NCBI RefSeq assembly: GCF_000202635.1
Contig: NC_015125.1
Coordinates: 1,426,001-1,490,000, forward strand
Direction: 5' to 3'
Source of the DNA: Microbacterium testaceum StLB037
GTDB lineage: Bacteria > Actinomycetota > Actinomycetes > Actinomycetales > Microbacteriaceae
DNA length: 64,000 nt
Below are positions 8,623 to 17,947 of this stretch, piece by piece. How positions within the stretch are numbered: position 1 is the first letter of the stretch; the number at the start of each line of letters is the position of its first letter. The position numbers and the translations under genes are program-made. Under the pieces are notes generated by a model. That model saw only the letters and a list, made by a program, of their open reading frames with translations. It was not told the origin of the DNA and ran no database searches.

Positions 8623-11325
8623 TCAGCCGAGCTTCACCGTCGACGGCTGCCCGACGCGCACGGGCGCGATGACGACGTAGTCGACGTCGGGCGCGTACGG
8701 GCCGTCGTTTCCGAGCACGAGCGCACCACCCGAGGTGGTCAGCGTCACCGGGATCGTCTTCTCCCAGAAGCTGTTCCACGAGTAGGTGTAGCGGAAGTAC
8801 CCCTCCCCGACGAGACCCTTCCCGCTCTCCGACACCTGCAGGCGCCGGTCGACCACCTGCGGGTTGTAGTCGTGACGACCCGAGACCTCGGCGTTGGTGT
8901 ACTTCACCACGACGTCGTAGTCGCCCGCCGTGTTGAAGCCCGAGGCGCGCGGGATCGTGAGGGTGTTGCCGGCACCGTTGCCGAGGTATCCGACGTACTT
9001 CCCGCCCGAGGCGTTCGTGCCGGTCGAATCGGCGATCGTCCCGACCGCGACGGCGCCCACGCGGGTGCCGGACTCGGCCTCCACCTTGATCGCCGCGCTG
9101 TCGGCCGAGGTGACGCGCGTGGTCGTCACCGAGGACAACAGGATGCCGCTCTGCGAACGGACCTCGATCTCGTTGATGCCCTCCGCGAGGTGCAGGCGCG
9201 CCGTGGTCGACCACGTTCCCGCCGACGACGCGGATGCCGTGGCCACCCGGCGTCCGTTCAGATCCACGGCGACGTCGGACGCGCCGGTGGTGCGGTAGTC
9301 GACGCGGACGTCGTAGTACCCCGAGTCGAACGCCGTGGCGTAGACGTCGGCGCGACCGTCGGAGCCGATGCGGGCGGAACCGCGGGCGCCGGTGACGTCG
9401 TACGCGAGAGCGGCGGCGCCCGCGAGGCGGATCGTCGAGGCCGGGTAGACGGTCCGCTCCCCGTCGGTGACGTCGGTGAGCACGAACTTGTCCAGCGTGA
9501 TGTCGGAGTTCGGCAGCACGGCGGAGCCGTTGGCGCTGGCGCGCAGCGACAGCACGTGCGAGCCCTTCTTCAGCGCCACGGTGACCTCGGCGCTTCCGCG
9601 GTACTTCCACTTGCTCGTGTTGTTCAGAGCGAGATCCGCCGTGTACTGCACGGTCGCGGCCGAGGCGCCGTCGACGAACAGTGCGTGACGCCCGGGCGTG
9701 CCCGGCGTCGCCCCGATGACCTGGAAACGATAGGTCCCGTCGCGAGGAACGTCGACGGTCCAGTCCGCCTTCGCGGAGGCGTTGTTGAACGAGCCCACGT
9801 CACGGCCGTGCGAGGCGAGGAAGATCCACCCGCCGTTGCCGGTCGGCGACTGGTCGTAGACCGTCGCCCCCGTGATCGCGGTGTCTTCGGCCTCGATCGA
9901 CGTCGACCAGGGCTGAACGGTCGTGGCCACGGCATCCCGCTGCGGGGTCACGACCACCTGATAGCCGGCGTAGCGGTCGTAGTTCGGGACGCTCACCTGA
10001 AGGCCACCGTTGGTCACCGTCACACCGGAGAGCGACGCGACGACACGCGGGGTGGCCGCGAGTCCCTCGGCGCCCGACAGCGGAGCCTCGCGCACCTCGA
10101 CGTCGACGCGCGAGCCGAACACGCTCGAGCTCAAGCCGTTCAGCGCGAGGGAGACCGTGTCGGCACCCGACCCGCCGTACAGGACCGTCGCCTTCTTGTC
10201 GGTGGCGTCGATCGCGCCGATGCCCTGCAGGGTGTCCGCGACGTTCAGCTGCGGCGGGGTGACCTTGACCGTCTTGCTGCCGGCGAGGTCGCCGTACCAC
10301 TTGAACATCCACCAGCCGGCGTTGGCGCCGTTGGGCCGCGCGGAGTTGTCGGAGAAGTTGCCGGCGTAGTTCCAGTACGCCGTCTGGGCGTCGACCTTGG
10401 TGTCTTCGAACATCGAGAACCACTGGATGAGCTGACCGGGCACGCCCATATCGCGCAGCAGACCGTACTCGGTGATGTTGATCTGACGCGGGCTGATGCC
10501 GCGATCGGCCTCCAGCTTGCGGTACTCGGCGTAGTGCGACCGGTAGGTGGCGAGGTTGTCGATGCCGAGTTCGTGCCAGATCATGAACTGCGGCAGGGTG
10601 TTGGTCTGCTTCGCATAGTCGAGCCAGGTGGCCGTGCGGGTGGCGCGCCAGGAGGCGTCGCCCGGGCCGCCGATGACCGGATCGCCCAGACCGTGACGTG
10701 CGTACACCGCGCGGATCTTCTCGACCGCCGCCTTCCAGTCGGGCAGGAACTGCTGGGTGAAGACCGTGTTGTCGGCGTACCAGTTGCCCCCGTCCGGCTC
10801 ATTGAACGGGATGAAGACGTAGTCGTTCGGATGCGCCGACTTCGTCGCGACCGCTTCGGTGACGAACTCGACGACCTCGAGGTAGTCCCAGATGCCGTTG
10901 GACTGGTTCGTGTACGTCCCGTCAGCCTGGTTGTAGGTGCGGTCGTCGCCGGGGCGCTTGCCCCCGTTGTACGGCCAGTCGGGGTAGTAGTCCTGCACGT
11001 AGATGTCGAGCTGTGTCCCGTTCTTGGCGAAGAAGCCGTTCTCGACTTTGAGCGCGTCGCCGCTCGGATGCTGCGTCCCGAAGGGCGCCTTCTGCGAGGT
11101 GTTCGTGAGGTGGGCGCCGTTGATCAGCGCTGAAGTGGGTGCTCCGGCGTCACCGAGGCCGTACAGGGTGCCGGACGCCCCGCCACGGAAGTCGCCGGTG
11201 GTGGTGGCGAAGTCCACGGACAGGGTGTCGGTGGTGGCGGCGGTTGCGGGGGGAGCGACAGCGGCGAACGTGCCGAGCAGAACGGCGCAGGCTGCGCTCG
11301 CAGCGATCCATCGGGGGTGTCTCAT
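8623..11325 (-). CDS. Secreted clan GH-A glycosidase with C-terminal carbohydrate-binding-like modules
   Basis: A 900-residue secreted protein. A signal peptide (residues 1-30, cut near ATAA) precedes a TIM-barrel-like domain to about 360. Glu176 in FNEPDGG fits the acid/base after Asn of clan GH-A, and Glu286 in NITEYG fits the nucleophile, about 110 residues apart. It most resembles GH39-like enzymes, but the family is not certain. A short beta domain follows, then about three beta-rich modules to the C-terminus; EAEDTAITGA and VEAESGTRV starts look like CBM6/35-type domains. I chose ATG 11323-11325 over the ATG five codons upstream because it has a GGAGA Shine-Dalgarno. It is divergent from the GH36 operon and shares its operators, so the substrate is probably a galactose-containing glycan (inference). 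Confidence 0.8.
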   Translation of the reverse strand: MRHPRWIAASAACAVLLGTFAAVAPPATAATTDTLSVDFATTTGDFRGGASGTLYGLGDAGAPTSALINGAHLTNTSQKAPFGTQHPSGDALKVENGFFAKNGTQLDIYVQDYYPDWPYNGGKRPGDDRTYNQADGTYTNQSNGIWDYLEVVEFVTEAVATKSAHPNDYVFIPFNEPDGGNWYADNTVFTQQFLPDWKAAVEKIRAVYARHGLGDPVIGGPGDASWRATRTATWLDYAKQTNTLPQFMIWHELGIDNLATYRSHYAEYRKLEADRGISPRQINITEYGLLRDMGVPGQLIQWFSMFEDTKVDAQTAYWNYAGNFSDNSARPNGANAGWWMFKWYGDLAGSKTVKVTPPQLNVADTLQGIGAIDATDKKATVLYGGSGADTVSLALNGLSSSVFGSRVDVEVREAPLSGAEGLAATPRVVASLSGVTVTNGGLQVSVPNYDRYAGYQVVVTPQRDAVATTVQPWSTSIEAEDTAITGATVYDQSPTGNGGWIFLASHGRDVGSFNNASAKADWTVDVPRDGTYRFQVIGATPGTPGRHALFVDGASAATVQYTADLALNNTSKWKYRGSAEVTVALKKGSHVLSLRASANGSAVLPNSDITLDKFVLTDVTDGERTVYPASTIRLAGAAALAYDVTGARGSARIGSDGRADVYATAFDSGYYDVRVDYRTTGASDVAVDLNGRRVATASASSAGTWSTTARLHLAEGINEIEVRSQSGILLSSVTTTRVTSADSAAIKVEAESGTRVGAVAVGTIADSTGTNASGGKYVGYLGNGAGNTLTIPRASGFNTAGDYDVVVKYTNAEVSGRHDYNPQVVDRRLQVSESGKGLVGEGYFRYTYSWNSFWEKTIPVTLTTSGGALVLGNDGPYAPDVDYVVIAPVRVGQPSTVKLG

Positions 11326-11372
11326 CGGGGGTGTCTCCATCGATCAGAGGACGCGGCGTTGCGCCCGAGGGA

Positions 11373-11438
11373 AATGTAGCCGGGTTTGATAGCGGTTTCA
11401 AGATTGGTGTTGATAACGCTTTCAAACTGAGCTAGCGT
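11373..11438. promoter_or_regulatory. Divergent promoters with two LacI-type operators
   Basis: Two operators of the same orientation, TGATAGCGGTTTCA (11387-11400) and TGATAACGCTTTCA (11411-11424), differ at two positions and are 24 bp apart, about two helical turns. The first overlaps a minus-strand promoter: TTGAAA (11396-11401) and TACATT (11373-11378) with 17 bp between. The second overlaps a plus-strand -35 TTGATA (11410-11415) with a weak TAGCGT -10 (11433-11438), again with 17 bp between. One repressor dimer per promoter is expected, most likely the LacI protein at 16867-17901. Confidence 0.7.
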
Positions 11439-11468
11439 CCTCCTCAGTTCGACACGACGGAGAGACGA

Positions 11469-13625
11469 ATGACGACGACGCAACCCGCAGCCACCGGCGC
11501 GCAGCCCACCCTGGCGTGGGGCAACGACCGGGTGACGCTGACGTTCGACTGGGATGCCGAGTCGCCCGTCACCTGCTCCGCCGTCACCGTCGCCGGCCGC
11601 ACCGTGCCCGTGCACCGCGTCCCCGCCGTCGAGGTCCTCACCGCAGATGCCGGCCACCGCCCCGCCTCCGGGCGCCTCGCCCACACCGAGCACGGCGCGC
11701 GGCTCCGATATGTCGACCACCGCGAGATCGACGAGAACGGCACCCGCCGGCTCGTGATCCGGGAACGCTCGGGCGACCTCGAGGTGCGCCTCGAGCTGAC
11801 CGCGCGCGACGGGGTCGCCGCCATCACCAGCCGCGTGATCGCGAGCAACCTCGGCGACGGACGCATCGTGCTCCGCGCCGTCGCGTCGTGGGTGGCCGGA
11901 TTCACCGCCCGTGATCACTCCGGCGACGCCCTCGCCGGATGGGAGCGCCTCACGGGCACCAACGACTGGCTCGGCGAGGGTCGGTGGACGCGCACTCCCC
12001 TGCGCGGTCCCGACTTCGTTCCCCTCGCCGAGCACCTCACCGGACACAACCCGCGCGGAGCGCTGGCCGCCGTCTCCACGGGGACGTGGTCGACCGCGCA
12101 CCAGCTGCCGACCGGCATCCTGGAATCCCGTGAGGCATCCCTCGCCCTCGCCTGGCAGATCGAGCACAACGGCGCGTGGCGGTGGGAGATCGGCGAGGAC
12201 ACCGCGGGCGGCTACCTCGCGCTGTCCGGCCCCACCGACGCCGACTCCGGGTGGAGTCGCGTCCTCGCCCCGGCCGAGAGCTTCGAGAGCGTCCCCGCGA
12301 CGCTCGCCCTCGGCATCGATGCCGTGGCCGCGATCGGGGCCCTGACCGACCACCGTCGGGCCACGCGCCGGGCGCACCGTGACAACACCGCGATGCCGGT
12401 GATCTTCAACGACTACATGAACACCCTCGACGGCGACCCCACCGCCGAGAAGCTCCTCCCCCTCATCCGCGCCGCGGCCGGAGTGGGCGCCGAGGCGTTC
12501 TGCATCGACGCCGGCTGGTATGACGACTCGGGCTACTGGTGGGACTCGGTGGGGGCCTGGATGCCGTCGACCACCCGCTTCCCGAGCGGATTCGGCGAGG
12601 TGATCGACGCGATCCACGCCGAGGGGATGATCGCCGGACTCTGGTTGGAGCCCGAGGTGGTCGGCATCCAGAGTCCGATCGCCGATGCTCTTCCCGCGGA
12701 GGCGTTCCTCCAGCGCAACGGGGAGCGCGTGGTGGAGCACGACCGGTTCCATCTCGATCTGCGTCACCCGGCCGCGCGCGCGCACCTCGACGCCGTCGTC
12801 GACCGCCTGGTGTCCGAGTTCGGGATCGGCTTCTTCAAGATCGACTACAACATCAACCCCGGACCCGGCACCGACCGCGACGCCGACAGCGTCGGCGACG
12901 GCCTGCTCCGCCACAACCGCGCGCACCTGGACTGGCTCGACGGCGTGCTGGATCGGCATCCGGATCTCATCGTCGAGAACTGCAGCTCCGGCGCGATGCG
13001 TATGGACTACGCGATGCTCTCGCGCCTGGCGATGCAGTCGACCTCGGACCAGCAGGACTTCCGCAAGTACCCGCCGATCGCGGCGAGCGCGCCGATGTCG
13101 ATCCTCCCCGAGCAGGCCGCGAGCTGGGCCTACCCCCAGCCCGAGATGGATGCCGAGGAGTCGGCGTTCTGTCTGGTCACGGGCCTGCTGGGTCGCTTCT
13201 ACGTGTCGGGGCACCTCAACCGCATGGGCGACGAGCAGCGCACGCGCGTCGCCACCGCGATCGCTGTCGCGAAGGACCTGCGCGGCGAGATCGCGACCGC
13301 GCACCCGCACTGGCCGCTCGGTCTCCCCCGCTGGGACGACGCGTGGGTCGCGCTGGGTCTGCGCGGCACCGACAGCGACCTCGTCTCGATCTGGCGGCGA
13401 GGCGGCGCGAACGCGACCACCCTGTCGTTCCCCCACCTCGTCGGTCACGACGTCGAGGTGACCCCGGTCTTCCCCCTGGACCTCCCCGCCTGGCACTCCG
13501 ACTGGGATGCCACGACGGGAACCCTCCACGTGCGCGGCACCGATACCCGTCTCGCCGCGCGCACCCTGCGTCTGTCATATCGACTCCCCGAGGTCGACGA
13601 CGACGCCCGCACCGGATCACACTGA
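11469..13625 (+). CDS. GH36 alpha-galactosidase
   Basis: A 718-residue cytoplasmic GH36 enzyme. An N-terminal beta-supersandwich runs to about 310, followed by the (beta/alpha)8 barrel and a C-terminal beta domain. The nucleophile Asp459 lies in FFKIDYN and the acid/base Asp527 in STSDQQD, with CIDAGWYDD and GLWLEPE also typical. It hydrolyses terminal alpha-galactosides such as raffinose or melibiose-type sugars. The SD is GGAGA upstream of ATG 11469. It is the first gene of an operon with an ABC importer and a LacI regulator, fitting intracellular cleavage of imported galactosides. Confidence 0.92.
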   Translation: MTTTQPAATGAQPTLAWGNDRVTLTFDWDAESPVTCSAVTVAGRTVPVHRVPAVEVLTADAGHRPASGRLAHTEHGARLRYVDHREIDENGTRRLVIRERSGDLEVRLELTARDGVAAITSRVIASNLGDGRIVLRAVASWVAGFTARDHSGDALAGWERLTGTNDWLGEGRWTRTPLRGPDFVPLAEHLTGHNPRGALAAVSTGTWSTAHQLPTGILESREASLALAWQIEHNGAWRWEIGEDTAGGYLALSGPTDADSGWSRVLAPAESFESVPATLALGIDAVAAIGALTDHRRATRRAHRDNTAMPVIFNDYMNTLDGDPTAEKLLPLIRAAAGVGAEAFCIDAGWYDDSGYWWDSVGAWMPSTTRFPSGFGEVIDAIHAEGMIAGLWLEPEVVGIQSPIADALPAEAFLQRNGERVVEHDRFHLDLRHPAARAHLDAVVDRLVSEFGIGFFKIDYNINPGPGTDRDADSVGDGLLRHNRAHLDWLDGVLDRHPDLIVENCSSGAMRMDYAMLSRLAMQSTSDQQDFRKYPPIAASAPMSILPEQAASWAYPQPEMDAEESAFCLVTGLLGRFYVSGHLNRMGDEQRTRVATAIAVAKDLRGEIATAHPHWPLGLPRWDDAWVALGLRGTDSDLVSIWRRGGANATTLSFPHLVGHDVEVTPVFPLDLPAWHSDWDATTGTLHVRGTDTRLAARTLRLSYRLPEVDDDARTGSH

Positions 13626-13648
13626 TCACACCAACAAGGAGCAATTCA

Positions 13649-14965
13649 ATGAAGAAGCGGTTCTTCGCCGCGACGGCCGTCACCGCCGTCGCAGCACTCG
13701 CCCTGGCCGGCTGCTCGGACCCCGGCGCCGGCGGTGGCAACGCGGCCCCCGCCGACTGGCCCGCGCAGGACACCAAGCTCGACGGCACCACCCTCACGAT
13801 CTGGGCGGCGCAGAACTCGAACAAGATCCCCGAGAGCGTCGTGAAGGGCTTCGAGGCGGCGACCGGCGCCACGGTCGACGTCGTGACGATCCCCGACCCG
13901 TACGAGCAGAGCGTGCAGACCAAGGTGGCGACGGGCGACAAGCCCGACCTGGCGTTCTGGCAGCCCACGGCCTCGCAGCTGACGGCGCTCAACGCGTCGA
14001 CGAACCTCCAGTCGCTGGACGGCGCCCCCTTCATCGACGCCTACACGCCCGAGCTGAAGGACATCACCGGCATCCTGAACGGCACGCGCTACGCCGCCCT
14101 CATCACGACCCCGGCGGTCGAGGGCGTCTATTACAACAAAGAGGTGTTCGCGAAGGCGGGCATCACGAAGACGCCCGGCAACTGGGACGAGTTCCTCGCC
14201 GACGCGCGCCAGCTCAAGGCCGCCGGTGTGACCCCGTTCTTCGACTTCGGCGGCGGGACCCCGTGGGCCAGCCAGTGGTGGGTCTCGGTCCAGCTGGCGG
14301 ACGCCGCCAAGGACGGCCTGTGGGAGCGCGTCAACAAGAACGAGGAGAAGTTCACCGACCCGACCATCCAGGGCGCGATCGACACCTATCAGGGCCTCAT
14401 CCAGGAGGGCCTGTTCAACGCCAACCTGAAGACGGCGAAGTTCGAGGACCAGGGCCCCGCACTGCTCTCGGGCGAGGCCGCCATGGCCGTGCAGGTGAAC
14501 TCGTTCTTCGGGCAGCTGCAGTCCCTCGCCGACACGGCGGAGCTCAACGAGAAGATCGGCTTCTTCCCGATCTCGCCCTCGGGCAACGTCGGCACCTTCA
14601 TCCCCGACCAGTCGAACGCCCTCGTGACCTTCAAGACGGGGGATGCCAAGCGCGAGGCCGCGGCGCGTCAGCTGCTGTCGTACTGGCTCGGCGACGGCTA
14701 CAGCGACTTCGTGCAGGCGCAGAAGACGGTGTCGCTGCAGTCCTCGGTGGCCTCGTCGTCGGATGTCCCGGAGGCGCTGCTGGACGTCAGCTCGTCCCTC
14801 GGCGACTCGGTCGGTTCGATGCAGGCCCTCGCGGTCGCGAACCCCGACCTGTACCTGAACCTCGGTGACATGATCCAGGGCACCAAGACGCCCACGGAGG
14901 TCGCCGACGCCACGCAGAAGCAGTTCGCCGAGCTGGCCAAGGCCATCGGGGCCCCCGGCTTCTGA
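13649..14965 (+). CDS. ABC sugar transporter substrate-binding lipoprotein
   Basis: A 438-residue family 1 extracellular solute-binding protein. A lipoprotein signal ends in the lipobox LALAGC (Cys near residue 22), so the mature protein is membrane-anchored. The body TIWAAQNSNKIPESVVKGFEAATG is typical of sugar-binding proteins. The SD AAGGAG precedes ATG 13649. It follows the alpha-galactosidase gene by 23 bp and is separated from the permeases by a strong hairpin, usual for binding proteins made in excess. The ligand is probably an alpha-galactoside (context). Confidence 0.92.
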   Translation: MKKRFFAATAVTAVAALALAGCSDPGAGGGNAAPADWPAQDTKLDGTTLTIWAAQNSNKIPESVVKGFEAATGATVDVVTIPDPYEQSVQTKVATGDKPDLAFWQPTASQLTALNASTNLQSLDGAPFIDAYTPELKDITGILNGTRYAALITTPAVEGVYYNKEVFAKAGITKTPGNWDEFLADARQLKAAGVTPFFDFGGGTPWASQWWVSVQLADAAKDGLWERVNKNEEKFTDPTIQGAIDTYQGLIQEGLFNANLKTAKFEDQGPALLSGEAAMAVQVNSFFGQLQSLADTAELNEKIGFFPISPSGNVGTFIPDQSNALVTFKTGDAKREAAARQLLSYWLGDGYSDFVQAQKTVSLQSSVASSSDVPEALLDVSSSLGDSVGSMQALAVANPDLYLNLGDMIQGTKTPTEVADATQKQFAELAKAIGAPGF

Positions 14966-14971
14966 TTCCCC

Positions 14972-14999
14972 GGGGCGCCGGGTCTCGACCCGGCGCCCC
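14972..14999 (+). terminator. Intra-operon hairpin after the binding-protein gene
   Basis: GGGGCGCCGGGTC (14972-14984) and GACCCGGCGCCCC (14987-14999) form a perfect 13-bp inverted repeat, followed by CCTTT. It likely attenuates read-through or protects the 3' end of the upstream mRNA, keeping binding protein above permease level. Confidence 0.7.
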
Positions 15000-15026
15000 C
15001 TTTCCGGTTTCCGGGAGGAACCACCC

Positions 15027-15965
15027 ATGACATCGACCCTCGAGCGTCCCCGCGCGGTGACGCCGCCGCCGCGTTCCGCGCGACCCGCCCCCCGCGGTCG
15101 GCACGCGAAGGACCATCCCCTGTGGTTCCTCATCCCCGCGCTGGCGGTGCTGGTGGTGTTCTTCGCCGTCCCCACCGTCTTCAACTTCGTCTACGCGTTC
15201 ACGAACTGGTCGAGCTTCAAGAGCTCGATCGACTTCATCGGCACCGACAACTTCGCGTCGCTGTTCTCCAACGGCTCGCTCGTGAACGCCCTCACCGTGA
15301 CGCTGATCTACGCCGTCCTGGTGGCGATCTTCCAGAACCTCTTCGGTCTCGCGCTCGCTCTCCTGCTCGAGCGCGACACCCGCACGAACCGCGCGCTGCG
15401 CGTGGCGTTCTTCGTGCCCGTGATCATGTCCGCCCTCGCTGTCGGCTACATCTTCCAGGCGATGCTCAAGCCCGATGGGGCGCTCAACGACATCCTGAGC
15501 GCCGTGACCGGGCAGAGCGTCGACATCGCCTGGCTCGGCAGCACCACGTGGACGATCGTGGTGGTCGCCCTGATCCACGCGTGGAAGTGGATGGGGCTGT
15601 CGATGCTCATCTACCTCGCCGGGCTGAAGACCATCAACGACGACATCCTCGAGGCCGCCAGGCTCGACGGTGCCGGATGGTGGACCACGTTCCGTGCGAT
15701 CCGGTTCCCGTTGCTCGCCCCCGCCGTCACCTTCAATGTCGCGACCGCTCTCCTGGGGTCGATGAACGGCTTCGACATCGTGCAGGCCACCACCGCCGGC
15801 GGACCCGGCGGCACCACCGAACTGCTCAACATCTTCATCTTCCGAACCTTCGGACAGGGCCTGTTCGCCCAGGCCACGACGATGAGCCTCGTGCTGTTCC
15901 TCGTGGTCGCGATCCTGGCCTTCCCCGTGATCCGTTTTCTGCGCAAGCGGGAGGACGTGCTGTGA
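15027..15965 (+). CDS. ABC sugar transporter permease (MalF type)
   Basis: A 312-residue integral membrane protein with six predicted transmembrane segments. The EAA loop EAARLDGAGWWTTFRAIRFPLL contacts the ATPase. A GGGAGGAA Shine-Dalgarno precedes ATG 15027. The stop overlaps the GTG of the next permease (GTGA). No ATPase gene is present in the operon; such actinobacterial importers usually share a MsiK-type ATPase encoded elsewhere. Confidence 0.92.
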   Translation: MTSTLERPRAVTPPPRSARPAPRGRHAKDHPLWFLIPALAVLVVFFAVPTVFNFVYAFTNWSSFKSSIDFIGTDNFASLFSNGSLVNALTVTLIYAVLVAIFQNLFGLALALLLERDTRTNRALRVAFFVPVIMSALAVGYIFQAMLKPDGALNDILSAVTGQSVDIAWLGSTTWTIVVVALIHAWKWMGLSMLIYLAGLKTINDDILEAARLDGAGWWTTFRAIRFPLLAPAVTFNVATALLGSMNGFDIVQATTAGGPGGTTELLNIFIFRTFGQGLFAQATTMSLVLFLVVAILAFPVIRFLRKREDVL

Positions 15966-16837
15966 CCGAGACCATGACTCTGACCACCGGCCGCGCCCGG
16001 CGGATCCCCCGGCGGCGGTCGCCGCTCGGCCGCTTCGTGCAGCCGGTGGCGGCGATCCTCGTCGCGGTGGTGCTCCTCGGCATCCCGTTCCTGCTCACCG
16101 TGCTCACCGCGTCCAAGACGCAGGCGGAGGCGTTCGTCCCCTCGCTCGCCCTCCCGTCGGAGTGGCACCTGCTCGACAACTTCGCCACCGTGATCGGAGA
16201 CGGACGCATGATCGCCGCCTTCGGCGGAAGCGTCCTGGTGATGGTGCCCGCGGTCCTCGGCGTGCTGATCCTCGGATCGATGGCGGCGTGGATCCTCGGG
16301 CGCCGACGCTCTCGCGGCCTCGCCTTCGTCTACGCCGTCGCGATCAGCGGCATCGTGCTGCCCCCGGCCGTCGTCACGATCGTGCTGCTGCTGCGTCAGC
16401 TGGGATTGGCCGGCACGCCCGTCGGAATGATCGGGGTGTACATGGGGATGTACATGTCAACCGTGATCTTCTTCGTCACGGGCTTCGTCCGCACCATCCC
16501 CGTCGAACTGGAGGAGGCGGCCCGCGTGGACGGGGCCTCGCCGGTCCGGGTGTTCGTGAAGATCATCCTGCCGCTGCTCATGCCGGTGCTCGCGACCGCG
16601 ACCATCCTCATCTGCCTATACATCTGGAACGACGTCTTCTACGCGCTGTTCGTCGTCGGGGGTCGGCTCGACACCCTTCCGCTGAACCTGTACCAGGTGG
16701 CGAGCGCCGGTCTGTACCTTCAGAATTGGCATCTGATCTTCGCGTACATCATCCTGATGAGCCTCCCCCTGCTGATCACGTTCATGGTGGCGCAGCGCAA
16801 GATCATCTCGGGCATCACCAGCGGCGCCGTCAAATGA
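15962..16837 (+). CDS. ABC sugar transporter permease (MalG type)
   Basis: A 291-residue permease with about six transmembrane helices and the EAA motif EEAARVDGASPVRVFVKIILPLL. Translation starts at GTG 15962, overlapping the upstream stop as GTGA, so it is coupled to the MalF-like gene. With that gene and the lipoprotein it forms a CUT1-type importer. Its stop overlaps an in-frame ATG (ATGA, 16834) that could couple it to the LacI gene. Confidence 0.92.
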   Translation: MTETMTLTTGRARRIPRRRSPLGRFVQPVAAILVAVVLLGIPFLLTVLTASKTQAEAFVPSLALPSEWHLLDNFATVIGDGRMIAAFGGSVLVMVPAVLGVLILGSMAAWILGRRRSRGLAFVYAVAISGIVLPPAVVTIVLLLRQLGLAGTPVGMIGVYMGMYMSTVIFFVTGFVRTIPVELEEAARVDGASPVRVFVKIILPLLMPVLATATILICLYIWNDVFYALFVVGGRLDTLPLNLYQVASAGLYLQNWHLIFAYIILMSLPLLITFMVAQRKIISGITSGAVK

Positions 16838-16866
16838 GGACGGGCGCCGCGCACAGACGGAGCGCA

Positions 16867-17901
16867 ATGGACCCCTCCCGCACCAAACCGGCAACCATCG
16901 CCGACGTGGCGGCGCGCGCCGGCGTATCGGTGCCGACGGTGTCGCGCGTGCTGACCGGTGCCGCGAAGGTGAGCCCCGCCAAGCGCGAGGCCGTCGAGGA
17001 GGCCATCGCGGCGCTGGGTTTCCGGCCGAGCGCCGCAGCCCGTGTGCTGGCGTCCCGCAAGGCACAGGTGATCGCCGTGATCGCGGGGGACACGTCGCAA
17101 TACGGCTACGCCGAGACGATCCGCGGGATCGAGGAGGCCGCGCGTGCTGGGGACTACACGGTGATGATCACCGTGGTCGAGAGCACGGACGACGACGAGA
17201 TCGACCGCGCGATCGCGGCGACGCTGGCTCAGCCGCTGGCCGGGGTGTGCGTGCTGAAGTTCGACCCTCCCGGTGTCGCCGCTCTCCACCGCATCCCGCC
17301 CTCGCTGCCGGTGGTGGCCCTCTCGGGCGTCCGCGAGCCCGGTCTGCGCCAGGCGGTGCTCGACGAATCCCGTGCCGCGGAAGAGCTCACCGATCACCTG
17401 CTGGATCTCGGCCACGCGACCGTGCATCACGTGCGAGTCCCGCCGTCGCGCCGCGAGGACGGCCGAACGACCGGATGGCGCCGGGCGCTGAAGCGACGCG
17501 GAGCCCTCGTCCCCCCGCTGAGCGACGCGTCGTGGGATCCGCGTTCCGGGATCGAGATCGGCCGGCGCCTCGCCGATGACCCCACCGTCACCGCGGTGTT
17601 CTGCGGCAACGACGAGATCGCGATGGGCGTGATCCGAGGGATCGTGGCATCCGGTCGCCGTGTTCCCGACGACATCTCCGTCGCGGGGTTCGACGACCAC
17701 CCGCTCGCCTCCCTCTGGACACCCCCGCTCACCACGGTCGATCAGGACTTCGCCGGGCTCGGTCGTCGCGGGCTCCAGCTGCTGCTGAACGAGATCGCCG
17801 GGGAGACGGGTCGCCGTTTCTCCTCGGAACGTCCGCAACTGGTCGTGCGCGAGAGCACCGCGCCGCCGCCCGCGGACGCGGCCATCCGACGCATCGTGTG
17901 A
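16867..17901 (+). CDS. LacI family regulator of the galactoside operon
   Basis: A 344-residue LacI repressor with the helix-turn-helix ATIADVAARAGVSVPTVSRVL near the N-terminus and a sugar-binding-fold sensor domain. Two starts are possible: ATG 16867 with a GGAG 4 nt upstream, used here, or ATG 16834 overlapping the permease stop. It is the last gene of the alpha-galactosidase/ABC operon and the best candidate to bind the two operators at 11387-11424, controlling both the operon and the secreted glycosidase. Confidence 0.9.
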   Translation: MDPSRTKPATIADVAARAGVSVPTVSRVLTGAAKVSPAKREAVEEAIAALGFRPSAAARVLASRKAQVIAVIAGDTSQYGYAETIRGIEEAARAGDYTVMITVVESTDDDEIDRAIAATLAQPLAGVCVLKFDPPGVAALHRIPPSLPVVALSGVREPGLRQAVLDESRAAEELTDHLLDLGHATVHHVRVPPSRREDGRTTGWRRALKRRGALVPPLSDASWDPRSGIEIGRRLADDPTVTAVFCGNDEIAMGVIRGIVASGRRVPDDISVAGFDDHPLASLWTPPLTTVDQDFAGLGRRGLQLLLNEIAGETGRRFSSERPQLVVRESTAPPPADAAIRRIV

Positions 17902-17947
17902 TGCATCCCCTCTCGACGCCCGGCGAACCACCTGCGAGGGTGGAGGG

